Assembly (NCBI GenBank): GCA_000433475.1
Contig: HF993108.1
Span: forward strand, 61,380 to 125,379
Direction: 5' to 3'
Length of the DNA: 64,000 nucleotides
From: Mycoplasma sp. CAG:956
GTDB taxonomy: Bacteria > Bacillota_I > Bacilli_A > RF39 > UBA660
The position numbers and the translations under genes were made by a program. This document shows positions 1 through 10,901 of this stretch, one piece after another (the first letter of the stretch is position 1; the number at the start of each line of letters is the position of its first letter). A model generated the notes under the pieces. The model was given only the letters and a program-made list of their open reading frames with translations. It was not told the origin of the DNA and did no database searches.

Positions 1-2
1 TA

Positions 3-3000
3 GATGGCTCTAACACTGCTAGTCCAGTTAAAGTTATTGAAACATCTTCCTTAGGTAGTGTTGAAGTAAATGTTGATGATGAGACTGTTTATCGTGCCGT
101 TCCTTATACTTTTAAAGTAATTGCCGTATTCAATGATAATGAAAAAGAGGTTGAAATTGAACATGGTTATCCCAAAGAATATATGCAGTTAGATGGCAAA
201 GTTCATCCTAGTGTTTCTTTTAAAGCAGCCGATGTTACTTTTGAAAGAATAATGGGTACAGTTGAAATTAGAGATTTGTATGGTACTGTTGATTACTATA
301 AACCTTTTAAAGTTATTTATACAGATTCTCATGGTATTTCTAATACTATGACCTTTAACCTAGCCAGATTATATATTCCTATTGATATTAATGGCTTACG
401 TGCTAATAATGAAACTTATACTTTCGATGTTTATGGTTATGTAGATTTAGATGATGGGTATGGCTCAACTAATCAGTTAATTGGTACCTTCACTGTTAAT
501 ACCAACAATATCAAAAGTTTTACTTTAGCTAGTAAGATTAATGATAAATCTTTAACAAAAGCCTTTGATATTACTGCTCAGTTACAAGCTACTAATGGCG
601 AAGATAACATTTTAGAAGCTAATACCTTATCTAATTTAACTTTTAATCTTTATGCTGGAGAATCTACTAAGGGTCAATTAATTAAAAGTGTCTCCTATGC
701 CGATACTAATCTTAAAGAATATGAAAGCGAATTAAAGCAAACATATTATGATAAAGAATTTGCTATTGTTCCTGAAACATTTGGTTTGTCTAACAGTGCT
801 CTTCGTTCATATGAGACCTTAACTATTGAAGTTACTAATGCTAATGACTATACGAAGTGGCCTAATACCGCCCCAATTATTAATAATGTTATTTCTTTGA
901 AAACGAAGATGCCAATCGAAGATCCCGAAACTAATCCCAAAGTAGCCGTTAGTTATGTTCGCAATAAAGATGTTAGCAAAGATCGTTATGATAAAAATTT
1001 AGATGATAATACAATCGTTGGCATGCGTGCTATTGCTAATTATGATAATAGTAATCACTATGTTAAATATATAACTTATTATCTATATGATGCATCTAAT
1101 CCGGATAAATATATTGCTAAAAGTGAATATCTACCAGTAAATGATGATGGGACAATACCAGAATATGTTTTCTATGCTGATTATGGTACATCTAAAGATA
1201 CTAAAGATACGACTTTCCGCCGTGGTAATTCCTATTATGTAACTTATATAATGGACGTTGATGTTAATGGTGATGGGACTATCGAAGATGATATTCATAT
1301 TCCAACTACCGGTATTGCCGCTTCCGATACTCTAGATTTTCCAAAACAAATTCCTATCTTTAAAACTTATCCTAGTACCGTTCTTGAAACGAGTAATGGT
1401 AATAAACTATTATGGGCTTATAAATATACAGATATTGATAATGCTTTAGATATCAATAAATTGTATTATAAATTAAATGATGTTGATGCCGGCTCAGCTG
1501 ATATAAGTATGAGTGATAATTTTCAAACAGTGGCAATTAATTTAGATTATTCTGGAGCTTATAATCTTTATGAGCATGTTCGTCTTTTGAAAACAGAAAA
1601 CTATTCTCCTTATGAATTAACTGTCCAAAATATAAATAAAGTAACATCTATTCCTACTGGTATTAAATATCTTTTAAACTTAGAAACCAATCGTTTAATG
1701 GTTTCTATCGTTGATTATGATTTATATCAATCTTTCTTTGATAAAGCAACTAATTTTAAATTAACATTTACGGCTAATAATAAAGTTCGTGAATTTAATG
1801 ATATTGAGTTTGATTATACTGGTACCACTTTAATAGATTTATCTGATTTAGAAGACTTTATCAATCAAAATATCGAAGTTAACTTATATGTTTATTATGA
1901 TTCTGGTTTAATTGGTTTTGATACAGAAACAACAGCTAGAGATATCTATACTCCCAATTTTGCTTTAAAGAAAGCTGCTAATGCCTTAAACAGTGGAGGC
2001 TATTATGTTGTTAAAGGCACCAGCTTGCAAACTCAAAGTACTGCCTTTAATTCCTTATTTACTTTCTCTTTAAACAAAACACCTAATGCGAGGGGCAATT
2101 ATAATTTTAATTTACAAAGTGGTCAAAATTTTCAAAATACTTATGAATTAAAATTAGATGAAGGTGGCTTTAAATTTATAACAGATGAAGATAATATGTA
2201 TTTTATGCCTAGTAAAGTAGCTGTAACTAAATTAGCTTCTGATGATAATAACTTTACATTCACAGGTCTTGTTCCTGGTGTTTCCTTGAAAAAAGACGGA
2301 AAATATCAAATTGATGCAAATATCGACAGTGCAGATGTAACACTTACCGTTAGTAGTGCTTCTAATACTATTCAAGATGATAAAATCTACTTTGAAGTCT
2401 ACGAAACTGATGAAAATATGATCGAAGCCAATTCTAAACTATTATATACCAAAGAGGTAAATATAAGTGATTTAGATAATCCTATAAGTTTAGATGATTT
2501 AAAACCTTCTTCTTATTATTTCTTTAAAATAAAAGCTAATGTTATTGATAATGGAGTTGTTTCTTATATTAGTTTGTACGATATAGATAATAAAACTAAT
2601 GTTATTAATTATCCTATCTCTACTTTAAGTAATTTATCTATTTTAAATCAGAGTATTACTTTTAAAGCCAATAACTATACGGATAAATATTTAGAATTTA
2701 AATATGACTTAGAGACAATTAAAAATATTGATCATATCAATTACCAAGTATATAAAGTAAGTAATGGTAAGTATATACCTTTAGATGATGATGTTATTCT
2801 TAATATACAAGATGATGTTAATATAACTTCTTCTATGAATAAGAAAATAAGTATTTCACCATCTTCTAACTTTCAAACTGGCATAACTTATGCTATCGGA
2901 TTAAAAGGTTATTTAAAGAAATCTAATGGTAGCATCTATGAATTAGATACGACTTATTCTAATAATTTCAACTTTAATCAATTAGCCGAACCTTACTTTT

Positions 3001-3629
3001 ACATTCAGTCGATTAGAAATACTGATGAAAGTACTTTGACTTTTAAAGTTAATCCTACTGACATTAATTATACTTTAGTAAATGGTAATTATACGGTTGG
3101 CTTCTATGACGAAGAGGGAAATATTATTCCTAATAACTATACTGGGTTATATAAAGGTGGTAATACTTTTGTCTTAACTAATATTGACTTAAGTAAAGCT
3201 ACCAAAATTGCGATAACTTATAAAGCTAATGTTAATAATATCAGCGATGAATCCCAAATTCAGGTTAAAAGCCGTACACTTGTAGTCAATGGTCTTAACA
3301 AAGATGGTATTGATGTTGGTGATGTGTATGCTTCCCAAAGTTTAAATGATAAATCAAAAATTAACTTAACTTTCTCTAATTCAACTAGAATAACGGAAAT
3401 AACTTCTGTACGTTATACAATCTTTAAAGATGGTGTAATTGTAGCTTCAACCAGTGGTTTAGAAGCCTTTACCCCAAGTTCTTCTATTTGTGGAACTTCT
3501 ACTTGTTATTCTTATACTTTAAAAAGTATTATTTCTCAGACTGGTATTTACTATATTCAAATTCAATTCTTAAATAAAGATGGTAATTCTGTTGATGAAC
3601 GTATTATTAGTTATGCTTATACAATTTAG
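3..3629 (+). CDS. Large FN3-like surface protein, 5' end beyond window
   Basis: The reading frame is open from the first full codon at position 3, so the gene starts outside the window and the ATG at 183 is only an internal Met. The visible ~1208 residues are rich in Asn, Asp, Tyr, Thr and Lys and read as a chain of beta-sandwich (FN3/Ig-like) repeats, with recurring patterns such as YxFxVYG and LxxxTxYxxKIK. Only two Cys are visible, spaced by five residues near the C-terminus (SICGTSTC), which could form a disulfide. There is no C-terminal membrane segment, sortase motif or HExxH. It is followed 14 bp later by the TM-anchored protein at 3644 and then the F1-like genes, so it is probably the extracellular partner at the front of that operon. 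Export is inferred from composition, because the N-terminus is not visible. Confidence 0.75.
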   Translation, partial: DGSNTASPVKVIETSSLGSVEVNVDDETVYRAVPYTFKVIAVFNDNEKEVEIEHGYPKEYMQLDGKVHPSVSFKAADVTFERIMGTVEIRDLYGTVDYYKPFKVIYTDSHGISNTMTFNLARLYIPIDINGLRANNETYTFDVYGYVDLDDGYGSTNQLIGTFTVNTNNIKSFTLASKINDKSLTKAFDITAQLQATNGEDNILEANTLSNLTFNLYAGESTKGQLIKSVSYADTNLKEYESELKQTYYDKEFAIVPETFGLSNSALRSYETLTIEVTNANDYTKWPNTAPIINNVISLKTKMPIEDPETNPKVAVSYVRNKDVSKDRYDKNLDDNTIVGMRAIANYDNSNHYVKYITYYLYDASNPDKYIAKSEYLPVNDDGTIPEYVFYADYGTSKDTKDTTFRRGNSYYVTYIMDVDVNGDGTIEDDIHIPTTGIAASDTLDFPKQIPIFKTYPSTVLETSNGNKLLWAYKYTDIDNALDINKLYYKLNDVDAGSADISMSDNFQTVAINLDYSGAYNLYEHVRLLKTENYSPYELTVQNINKVTSIPTGIKYLLNLETNRLMVSIVDYDLYQSFFDKATNFKLTFTANNKVREFNDIEFDYTGTTLIDLSDLEDFINQNIEVNLYVYYDSGLIGFDTETTARDIYTPNFALKKAANALNSGGYYVVKGTSLQTQSTAFNSLFTFSLNKTPNARGNYNFNLQSGQNFQNTYELKLDEGGFKFITDEDNMYFMPSKVAVTKLASDDNNFTFTGLVPGVSLKKDGKYQIDANIDSADVTLTVSSASNTIQDDKIYFEVYETDENMIEANSKLLYTKEVNISDLDNPISLDDLKPSSYYFFKIKANVIDNGVVSYISLYDIDNKTNVINYPISTLSNLSILNQSITFKANNYTDKYLEFKYDLETIKNIDHINYQVYKVSNGKYIPLDDDVILNIQDDVNITSSMNKKISISPSSNFQTGITYAIGLKGYLKKSNGSIYELDTTYSNNFNFNQLAEPYFYIQSIRNTDESTLTFKVNPTDINYTLVNGNYTVGFYDEEGNIIPNNYTGLYKGGNTFVLTNIDLSKATKIAITYKANVNNISDESQIQVKSRTLVVNGLNKDGIDVGDVYASQSLNDKSKINLTFSNSTRITEITSVRYTIFKDGVIVASTSGLEAFTPSSSICGTSTCYSYTLKSIISQTGIYYIQIQFLNKDGNSVDERIISYAYTI

Positions 3630-3643
3630 AAAGGAGCCAAACG

Positions 3644-5140
3644 ATGACAAAGAAAAAAAATAATTCTTTTCAATTTATAATTATTAGTATTATTACCTTT
3701 TTAATCGTCATTATGTTTATTTTAGCAATTAGACATTTTACGAAATTAGATACTAATACTTATAGTCTTAATGCTAGTAGCATTACTTACGATAATGAAA
3801 ATAACTATATCAGTACCAGTAATAATGCTACTTTGAAAATGGGACTAGATGGCAATTATAAATTAATCAATATTGAAGACATGTTAAAAGTTTCCTATAA
3901 TCTAGGAACCAATGCTATTATAAGTGAAAATAATAGTAGCAACTTAAAACTATATGGAATCTTTTACGAAGTTTTAGCAAATGGCGAAATTAATCGTCTA
4001 AGTAAAGAAAATAAAATAAGTATCATTGATGGCTCTCGTTTCTTTAAGATTGCTGATCGTAAATACTTACTAGTTGATAAGAAAATATCTAGTAGTGATG
4101 GTTCAATTAATACAAAAGATTATTTAATTATAGAAATTGATCGTAATGGTAATAGTACCATTTATAACGATACGATAAATGTTAAAGAAATTAATCCTTT
4201 AGTAATTAATACTACTTCTTATGATTTTGATATTGCTAATGAATACTTAGATATTAATAATACCGTTATTGATTTAAAGAAAATTATTGGTAGTACAAAT
4301 AATTATCAACAAAAAACTCTTGATACCGAAGAAAAACCAGAGATTGATAATTCCACAATTAATTCTACTACTGATTATTTAAAAAAACAGACTGAGAATT
4401 TACGTAAACAAGTCGAAGCTCAAAATGACTATTATAATAAATATTTTAAGACTGTTGTTAATTCCTTTAATAATTTAAATTCTAGTCTTCAAGATACGAA
4501 TAAACAACAATATAATATGCAAGTTGATCAAAATACCATGAAAGGTAATATTAAAAATTATAATTTATCCCGTTGGTTAACCTTAGGTATTATTGAAGCT
4601 GGTGTTAGTACTATTAAAATTAACTATAATGTTTTTGATCCTAATAACGAATATACAACTATTTATTTAGAAGTAACTGGTGGTAACCTTGCTGAACCTT
4701 TACGCGTTTATCTAAATAAAGAAAATAATAATACTACCGTAAGAGATCTAAATGCTAATACTAATTATAATATTAGTTTAAAATATACAACCTTGGTTGA
4801 TGGAGAGAGTACTACTGTAACAGAAGATGTTATCGATGTTCGTACAAAATCTCCAACCACACAACTTAGAATTACAAAAGTTACACCTACTGGAATCGGT
4901 TATTACTTGCAATTGGATAATGAATACCGTTTTGATAAGGCTACTTTAAATCTTTATAGTGATAATAATAACTTAGTAACTGAAGAAGTTGATATTACTA
5001 AGGCTGTAGGTGGTTATGAAGGCTTCTTAAAAGTAAATAATTTAGGTTATAAAAATGAATTAAAATTAGAAAATATTTATTACAATAATAATCTTATAAA
5101 CTTAGATATTTATGCTAAATTTGTTAATGCTGATGATTAG
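3644..5140 (+). CDS. TM-anchored ectodomain protein with coiled coil and FN3-like domains, F1-like cluster
   Basis: This 498-residue protein starts with a Lys-rich cytoplasmic tip, then a single hydrophobic segment at about residues 10-31 ending before HFTKLD, which predicts N-in/C-out topology. Residues ~35-215 form a beta-rich domain resembling the membrane-proximal regions of the proteins at 10071 and 10902. A Gln/Asn/Lys-rich likely coiled coil follows (~240-300), then two FN3-like beta domains (~325-495). The start is set by a good Shine-Dalgarno (AAAGGAG) upstream of ATG 3644. It lies 14 bp after the upstream surface-protein gene and 9 bp before the one-TM gene at 5150, within one operon. 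I do not recognise a named family. A role as an extracellular element attached to the F1-like ATPase is inferred from context. Confidence 0.75.
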   Translation: MTKKKNNSFQFIIISIITFLIVIMFILAIRHFTKLDTNTYSLNASSITYDNENNYISTSNNATLKMGLDGNYKLINIEDMLKVSYNLGTNAIISENNSSNLKLYGIFYEVLANGEINRLSKENKISIIDGSRFFKIADRKYLLVDKKISSSDGSINTKDYLIIEIDRNGNSTIYNDTINVKEINPLVINTTSYDFDIANEYLDINNTVIDLKKIIGSTNNYQQKTLDTEEKPEIDNSTINSTTDYLKKQTENLRKQVEAQNDYYNKYFKTVVNSFNNLNSSLQDTNKQQYNMQVDQNTMKGNIKNYNLSRWLTLGIIEAGVSTIKINYNVFDPNNEYTTIYLEVTGGNLAEPLRVYLNKENNNTTVRDLNANTNYNISLKYTTLVDGESTTVTEDVIDVRTKSPTTQLRITKVTPTGIGYYLQLDNEYRFDKATLNLYSDNNNLVTEEVDITKAVGGYEGFLKVNNLGYKNELKLENIYYNNNLINLDIYAKFVNADD

Positions 5141-5149
5141 GAGTCTTTT

Positions 5150-5872
5150 ATGAGTGATATATATATAGTTTTATTAAGTTTAGTTATCCTTTTAATATTA
5201 GTCATCTTAACTAGTTTTATTTTAAAAAAATTAGTTATTGATGTTAATGCAGAGGCTAAGAAAAAATATTTATTAAATGTTTCTCGTTATGAAGAAGAAA
5301 CCAAAGATGTTCCTTTAAAAAATAATGAACAAACAAAAATTATTAACCCTTTTCCTTCTGTAAGTGATCCTGATAATGATAATAAAATTATTATTAGTGA
5401 TATTGCTTATAAAAGTGAAGGTATCTTACAAAAAGCTAAACAAATTGAAGAAAAGTTTAATTTAGATAATACGACCATAATTAATTATTTTCTAACTTAT
5501 CGTCTAAGTAATGAAGATTTAAAAACTTATAATGATTTAGTTAATACTAAAAATGTTTTAACTAAATTAAAGACTAAAGAGTTAGTAAAAACGATTAATA
5601 AAGATGTCTTTATGACTAAAGTTCCTAAACGCATTAGAGTAATCCTTGAACCATTATATTGCTGTGAGGAGACTATAAGTATTTTAAATGTTTTAGACAT
5701 ATTAGAAGTAACGATAAATAAGTATGATCCTCATATCTATATTTATGTAGGCAGTAAAGAGATGAATTATCAAAATTTAAACAGTGCTATCATAATGAAA
5801 TATGATGCAACCATTTATAAAGGAGTTAAAATTTATTACCATAATCAAATGTATGATTATAGTATAGAATAG
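5150..5872 (+). CDS. One-TM cytoplasmic protein with delta-like C-terminus (putative b/delta-type stator of F1-like ATPase)
   Basis: The 240-residue product has one N-terminal hydrophobic segment (~5-27) followed immediately by Lys residues, predicting N-out/C-in with a ~210-residue cytoplasmic domain. After a low-complexity linker (~45-85) comes a helical stretch (~85-155) and a C-terminal alpha/beta part. The last residues, DATIYKGVKIYYHNQMYDYS, resemble the end of F1 delta (D-x-x-I-x-G-G-hydrophobic run, then a Y/D-D-x-S turn). In F-ATPase operons b and delta precede alpha, and this gene sits 7 bp before the alpha-like gene. I infer a membrane-tethered stator combining b-like anchoring and delta-like F1 binding, analogous in layout to mycobacterial b-delta fusions. 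Homology is not proven; it could be an unrelated adaptor. Confidence 0.6.
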   Translation: MSDIYIVLLSLVILLILVILTSFILKKLVIDVNAEAKKKYLLNVSRYEEETKDVPLKNNEQTKIINPFPSVSDPDNDNKIIISDIAYKSEGILQKAKQIEEKFNLDNTTIINYFLTYRLSNEDLKTYNDLVNTKNVLTKLKTKELVKTINKDVFMTKVPKRIRVILEPLYCCEETISILNVLDILEVTINKYDPHIYIYVGSKEMNYQNLNSAIIMKYDATIYKGVKIYYHNQMYDYSIE

Positions 5873-5879
5873 GTGTAAT

Positions 5880-7180
5880 ATGAATATAGAAGATGTTATA
5901 AAAGATATAAATGCTGGTAAAAATATTTTTGATGTTGGTAAAATTGTTAATATCAGTGATTTTGTTGTGGAAGTAATTGGGCTGGATAAAGCATTCTACT
6001 ATGAGAAAATTAATTTAGCCGATAAAGCAATCGGTTATGTTACAGAAATAAAGCCTGAATCATGTATGATAGCTATCTTAAAAAAGAATGAAGAGTTAGT
6101 TATTGGCGATGAGGCCAAAAGAACCAATGAAATATTTCAAGGTTACTTTAGTTCCCAAGCCTTGGGTCGTATGATAAACATTTTAGGTGAAGATCCCTTA
6201 CTTGGTAAAACTTATGAAAAGTTAGTTAAAGTACCAATTGAAGAAGCTAATATTTCTATTATGGATCGTGGGACGGTTAATGAACAACTTCATACTGGTA
6301 TTACGGGTATTGACTTAATGTATCCAATTGGTCTTGGGCAAAGACAGCTTATTATTGGCGATAAAAAGACAGGTAAAACCCAAATTGCCCTTGATACTAT
6401 TGTTAATCAAAAAGGGAAGGGTATTGTTTGTATTTACTGTCCCATCGGTAAAACCATGAAAGAAGTTAAAAAAATATATTATGATCTTTTAAATAAAGAA
6501 GCCATGAATTATACGATAATTATTCCTGCTTTTAATGATTATCCAGCACCTTCACTTGTGTTAACTCCTTATTACGCGATGTCTATTGCTAGACGTTATA
6601 TGACCGTGGGGACTAATTGCCTAGTTGTCTTTGATGATTTAAAACGTCATGCTGATGCTTACCGTGAAGTTTCTCTAATGTCTGGTAAAGCCCCAGGTAG
6701 GGATGCTTACCCAGCCGATATTTTTTATTTACATTCGAGACTTTTAGAAAAGGGTTGCAAATATAAAAATGGGGCTAGTATTACCGTTTTACCAATCGTT
6801 GAAACTCGTGGTGAAGATATAACGGATTATATCTCTACCAATATTATTTCTATTACCGATGGTCAATTAGTTTTATCAAGTAAAAACTTTCAAAAAGGTA
6901 TAAAACCAGCTATTAACTATGGTTTATCAGTATCCCGTTTAGGAGGAGCAGTTCAAAATAAAGAAATGAAAGCAACTGGTACTTTGGTTCGCCGTCGTCT
7001 CCTTTCTTACTTAGAAATGGCTAGTATTTATGAATTATCCAACCAAGATGAATTAAGTGATGGCATTAAAGCCGTTATGAGTGAAGGTAAAAAAATTCTT
7101 ACTGGCTTGACTCAAAATCGCTATAGTCCTAAATCTGAAGAAGAAATGTTAGAAACTTATGCTTTCTTAAGAGAGTCAAA

Positions 7181-7184
<4 letters not shown>
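5880..7184 (+). CDS. F1-like ATPase alpha subunit homologue
   Basis: This 434-residue protein is recognisable as an F1 alpha relative. It has a short N-terminal beta-barrel region, a P-loop GDKKTGKT at ~160-167, a Walker B strand LVVFDD followed by the alpha-type AYREVSL and PGRDAYPADIFYLHSRLLE, and SVSRLGGAVQ at ~350-359, which contains the arginine finger of alpha. The helical C-terminal domain retains RYSPKSEEEM, matching the alpha QYxPxxVEEQ region. It is about 65 residues shorter than typical AtpA. The ATG at 5880 follows AGGTG, and the stop overlaps the gamma-like start (ATGA). In standard F1, alpha carries non-catalytic nucleotide sites and contributes the Arg finger to beta. Here it should form the hexamer with the beta-like protein, but it belongs to a cluster without a/c subunits, so it is not ordinary ATP synthase. 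Confidence 0.93.
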
Positions 7185-9536
<2,352 letters not shown>

Positions 9537-9538
9537 AT

Positions 9539-10069
9539 ATGGATACACTAGTTTATTTTGCTAACAAAATAGTATACTTTCTTATTTACTTTGGTCTTCT
9601 TACTATAGCACTTAGTCTTACTTTAAAAATACTTATCAAATCTAGTCATAATACCAAATTAAAAGAATTAATAATCGGTCTTTTAAATAATAATAGTCCC
9701 TTAAATAATCTTTCTTATAGTTTTTTATATTTATTTGTGGTTTTTACGATTTGGTTTATTTTATTTAATGAAGATTATAGTAATTATATTTATAACTGGA
9801 ACTTCTATTATCTTTTAATACCCTTACTTATTTATGATATAATAAATGGGAAGATATTTAGAATAATAGTAGATATCTTAGAAATTCTAGGTATTTATTA
9901 TCTTAATTATTTAAAATATGGCTTTATTTTATATACTAAAGTCGTAAGTAATGCTTGGTATATTAAAGTAATTTGTAATCTTACTAATATATTCTTAATC
10001 ATCTTAACTATTTTAATTGGCTTTGTGCATTTAAGATACTTAATTAGCACGAGTGAAAGGAAAAAATAA
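9539..10069 (+). CDS. Four-TM membrane protein of the F1-like cluster (candidate X0 component)
   Basis: The 176-residue protein is strongly hydrophobic, with about four predicted helices (~8-30, ~57-77, ~85-125 possibly two, ~142-165) and short Lys-rich loops. I see no resemblance to F-ATPase subunit a or c: there is no conserved Arg helix and no DCCD-type Asp/Glu within a GxGxG hairpin. The start 2 bp after the epsilon-like stop shows it belongs to the ATPase operon. By position it is the best candidate for a membrane platform (X0) on which the F1-like complex sits. Function is inferred from context only. Confidence 0.7.
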   Translation: MDTLVYFANKIVYFLIYFGLLTIALSLTLKILIKSSHNTKLKELIIGLLNNNSPLNNLSYSFLYLFVVFTIWFILFNEDYSNYIYNWNFYYLLIPLLIYDIINGKIFRIIVDILEILGIYYLNYLKYGFILYTKVVSNAWYIKVICNLTNIFLIILTILIGFVHLRYLISTSERKK

Positions 10070-10070
10070 T

Positions 10071-10805
10071 ATGCAAAAATTTATAACTAAAATAACTACT
10101 ATTTTTAAGGAAAAATATAAAATTATTATTCCTAGTATAATCATTATTCTTTTATTAATTATCTTGATTATAATTGGGACTAAAACGAAGAAAAACTTAA
10201 ATAAAGTTACCATTGAAAATCATAGTATGTATCAATATTTAGATAATGTTAAAGTAACTTACGATACTAATTTAACTATTGAAAGTGAAAATAATATTAC
10301 GAGTATCGAAGTAGGGGATACTAAAGAAGTAATTGATAATCTGCCTCTTTATTACAATGGCGAAGATATGGTTTTATTACCAAGTAGTATGGCTGTTGTT
10401 TTTCCTTTAGGTAACTATACGCAAAAGAAAGTTCCAGCTCTAACTACCATTGATGGTCAAAGTAATCTTTATCGGAAATTAAAATATAAGAATAATGTTT
10501 ATGATTTAGAAAATGCCTTCTTATTTGATGGCAATGATCTTTACCTTTTTATTGAACCAACAACTTTAGTCGTTGATGATCAAGAGATTAATTTACAGCC
10601 CTTATCATTTGTCATCTATAACAATGCCACTGGTTACTTAAATTACTATAATTATAATGAAAATGCCCAGATGATCGAAGTCAAAAAAAATTGTCTGGCT
10701 AAAACAAATAGTTATACTATTAATTTAAAAATAGATGGTATTGCTTCTGGTAATGATTATAAGTTACTAGCTAAAAACTTAGATATTTTAAGTAACTTAT
10801 TCTAA
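10071..10805 (+). CDS. TM-anchored ectodomain protein of the F1-like cluster
   Basis: I chose ATG 10071 over the upstream in-frame GTG at 10053 because AAAGGA (10056-10061) is correctly spaced for the ATG; this gives 244 residues. A basic N-terminal tip precedes a long hydrophobic segment (~17-37), so the remainder should face outward. The ectodomain is beta-rich, with patterns (LPLYYNGEDMVLL, LSFVIYNNATGYLNYYN) that resemble the region after the N-terminal TM of the giant protein at 10902 (VPIYNKDNSRVLNYL, YSIIYFNQDYLNYYY), suggesting a shared membrane-proximal domain. It lies 1 bp after the four-TM gene and 96 bp before the giant gene. No known family is recognised; a linker between the ATPase membrane part and surface proteins is a hypothesis. 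Confidence 0.7.
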   Translation: MQKFITKITTIFKEKYKIIIPSIIIILLLIILIIIGTKTKKNLNKVTIENHSMYQYLDNVKVTYDTNLTIESENNITSIEVGDTKEVIDNLPLYYNGEDMVLLPSSMAVVFPLGNYTQKKVPALTTIDGQSNLYRKLKYKNNVYDLENAFLFDGNDLYLFIEPTTLVVDDQEINLQPLSFVIYNNATGYLNYYNYNENAQMIEVKKNCLAKTNSYTINLKIDGIASGNDYKLLAKNLDILSNLF

Positions 10806-10812
10806 AAAAATT

Positions 10813-10888
10813 AGAGAGAAATCTATAGAAAAAAGACTTAAACTAAACAGAAGAAGTACAATATCTCTCTTGTATCTGTTTAAAAGTC
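10813..10888 (+). promoter_or_regulatory. Predicted structured leader (hairpin with pseudoknot) before the giant surface-protein gene
   Basis: The RNA could form nested stems GACTT/AAGTC (10835-10839 with 10884-10888), AAACAGA/TCTGTTT (10845-10851 with 10875-10881) and TACAA/TTGTA (10857-10861 with 10870-10874), closing a loop that contains TCTCTC (10864-10869). That loop is complementary to GAGAGA at 10814-10819 just upstream, giving an H-type pseudoknot. No U-tract follows, so it is not a simple terminator. It ends 13 nt before the ATG at 10902, which has no obvious Shine-Dalgarno. A translational or transcriptional control element is inferred. Confidence 0.45.
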
Positions 10889-10901
10889 ATATTAAAGTCC
10901 T

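Noticed and set aside
9539..10069. Four-TM protein as F-ATPase subunit a
   Set aside because: No conserved arginine-bearing helix or subunit a motifs are visible and the position after epsilon is not typical.
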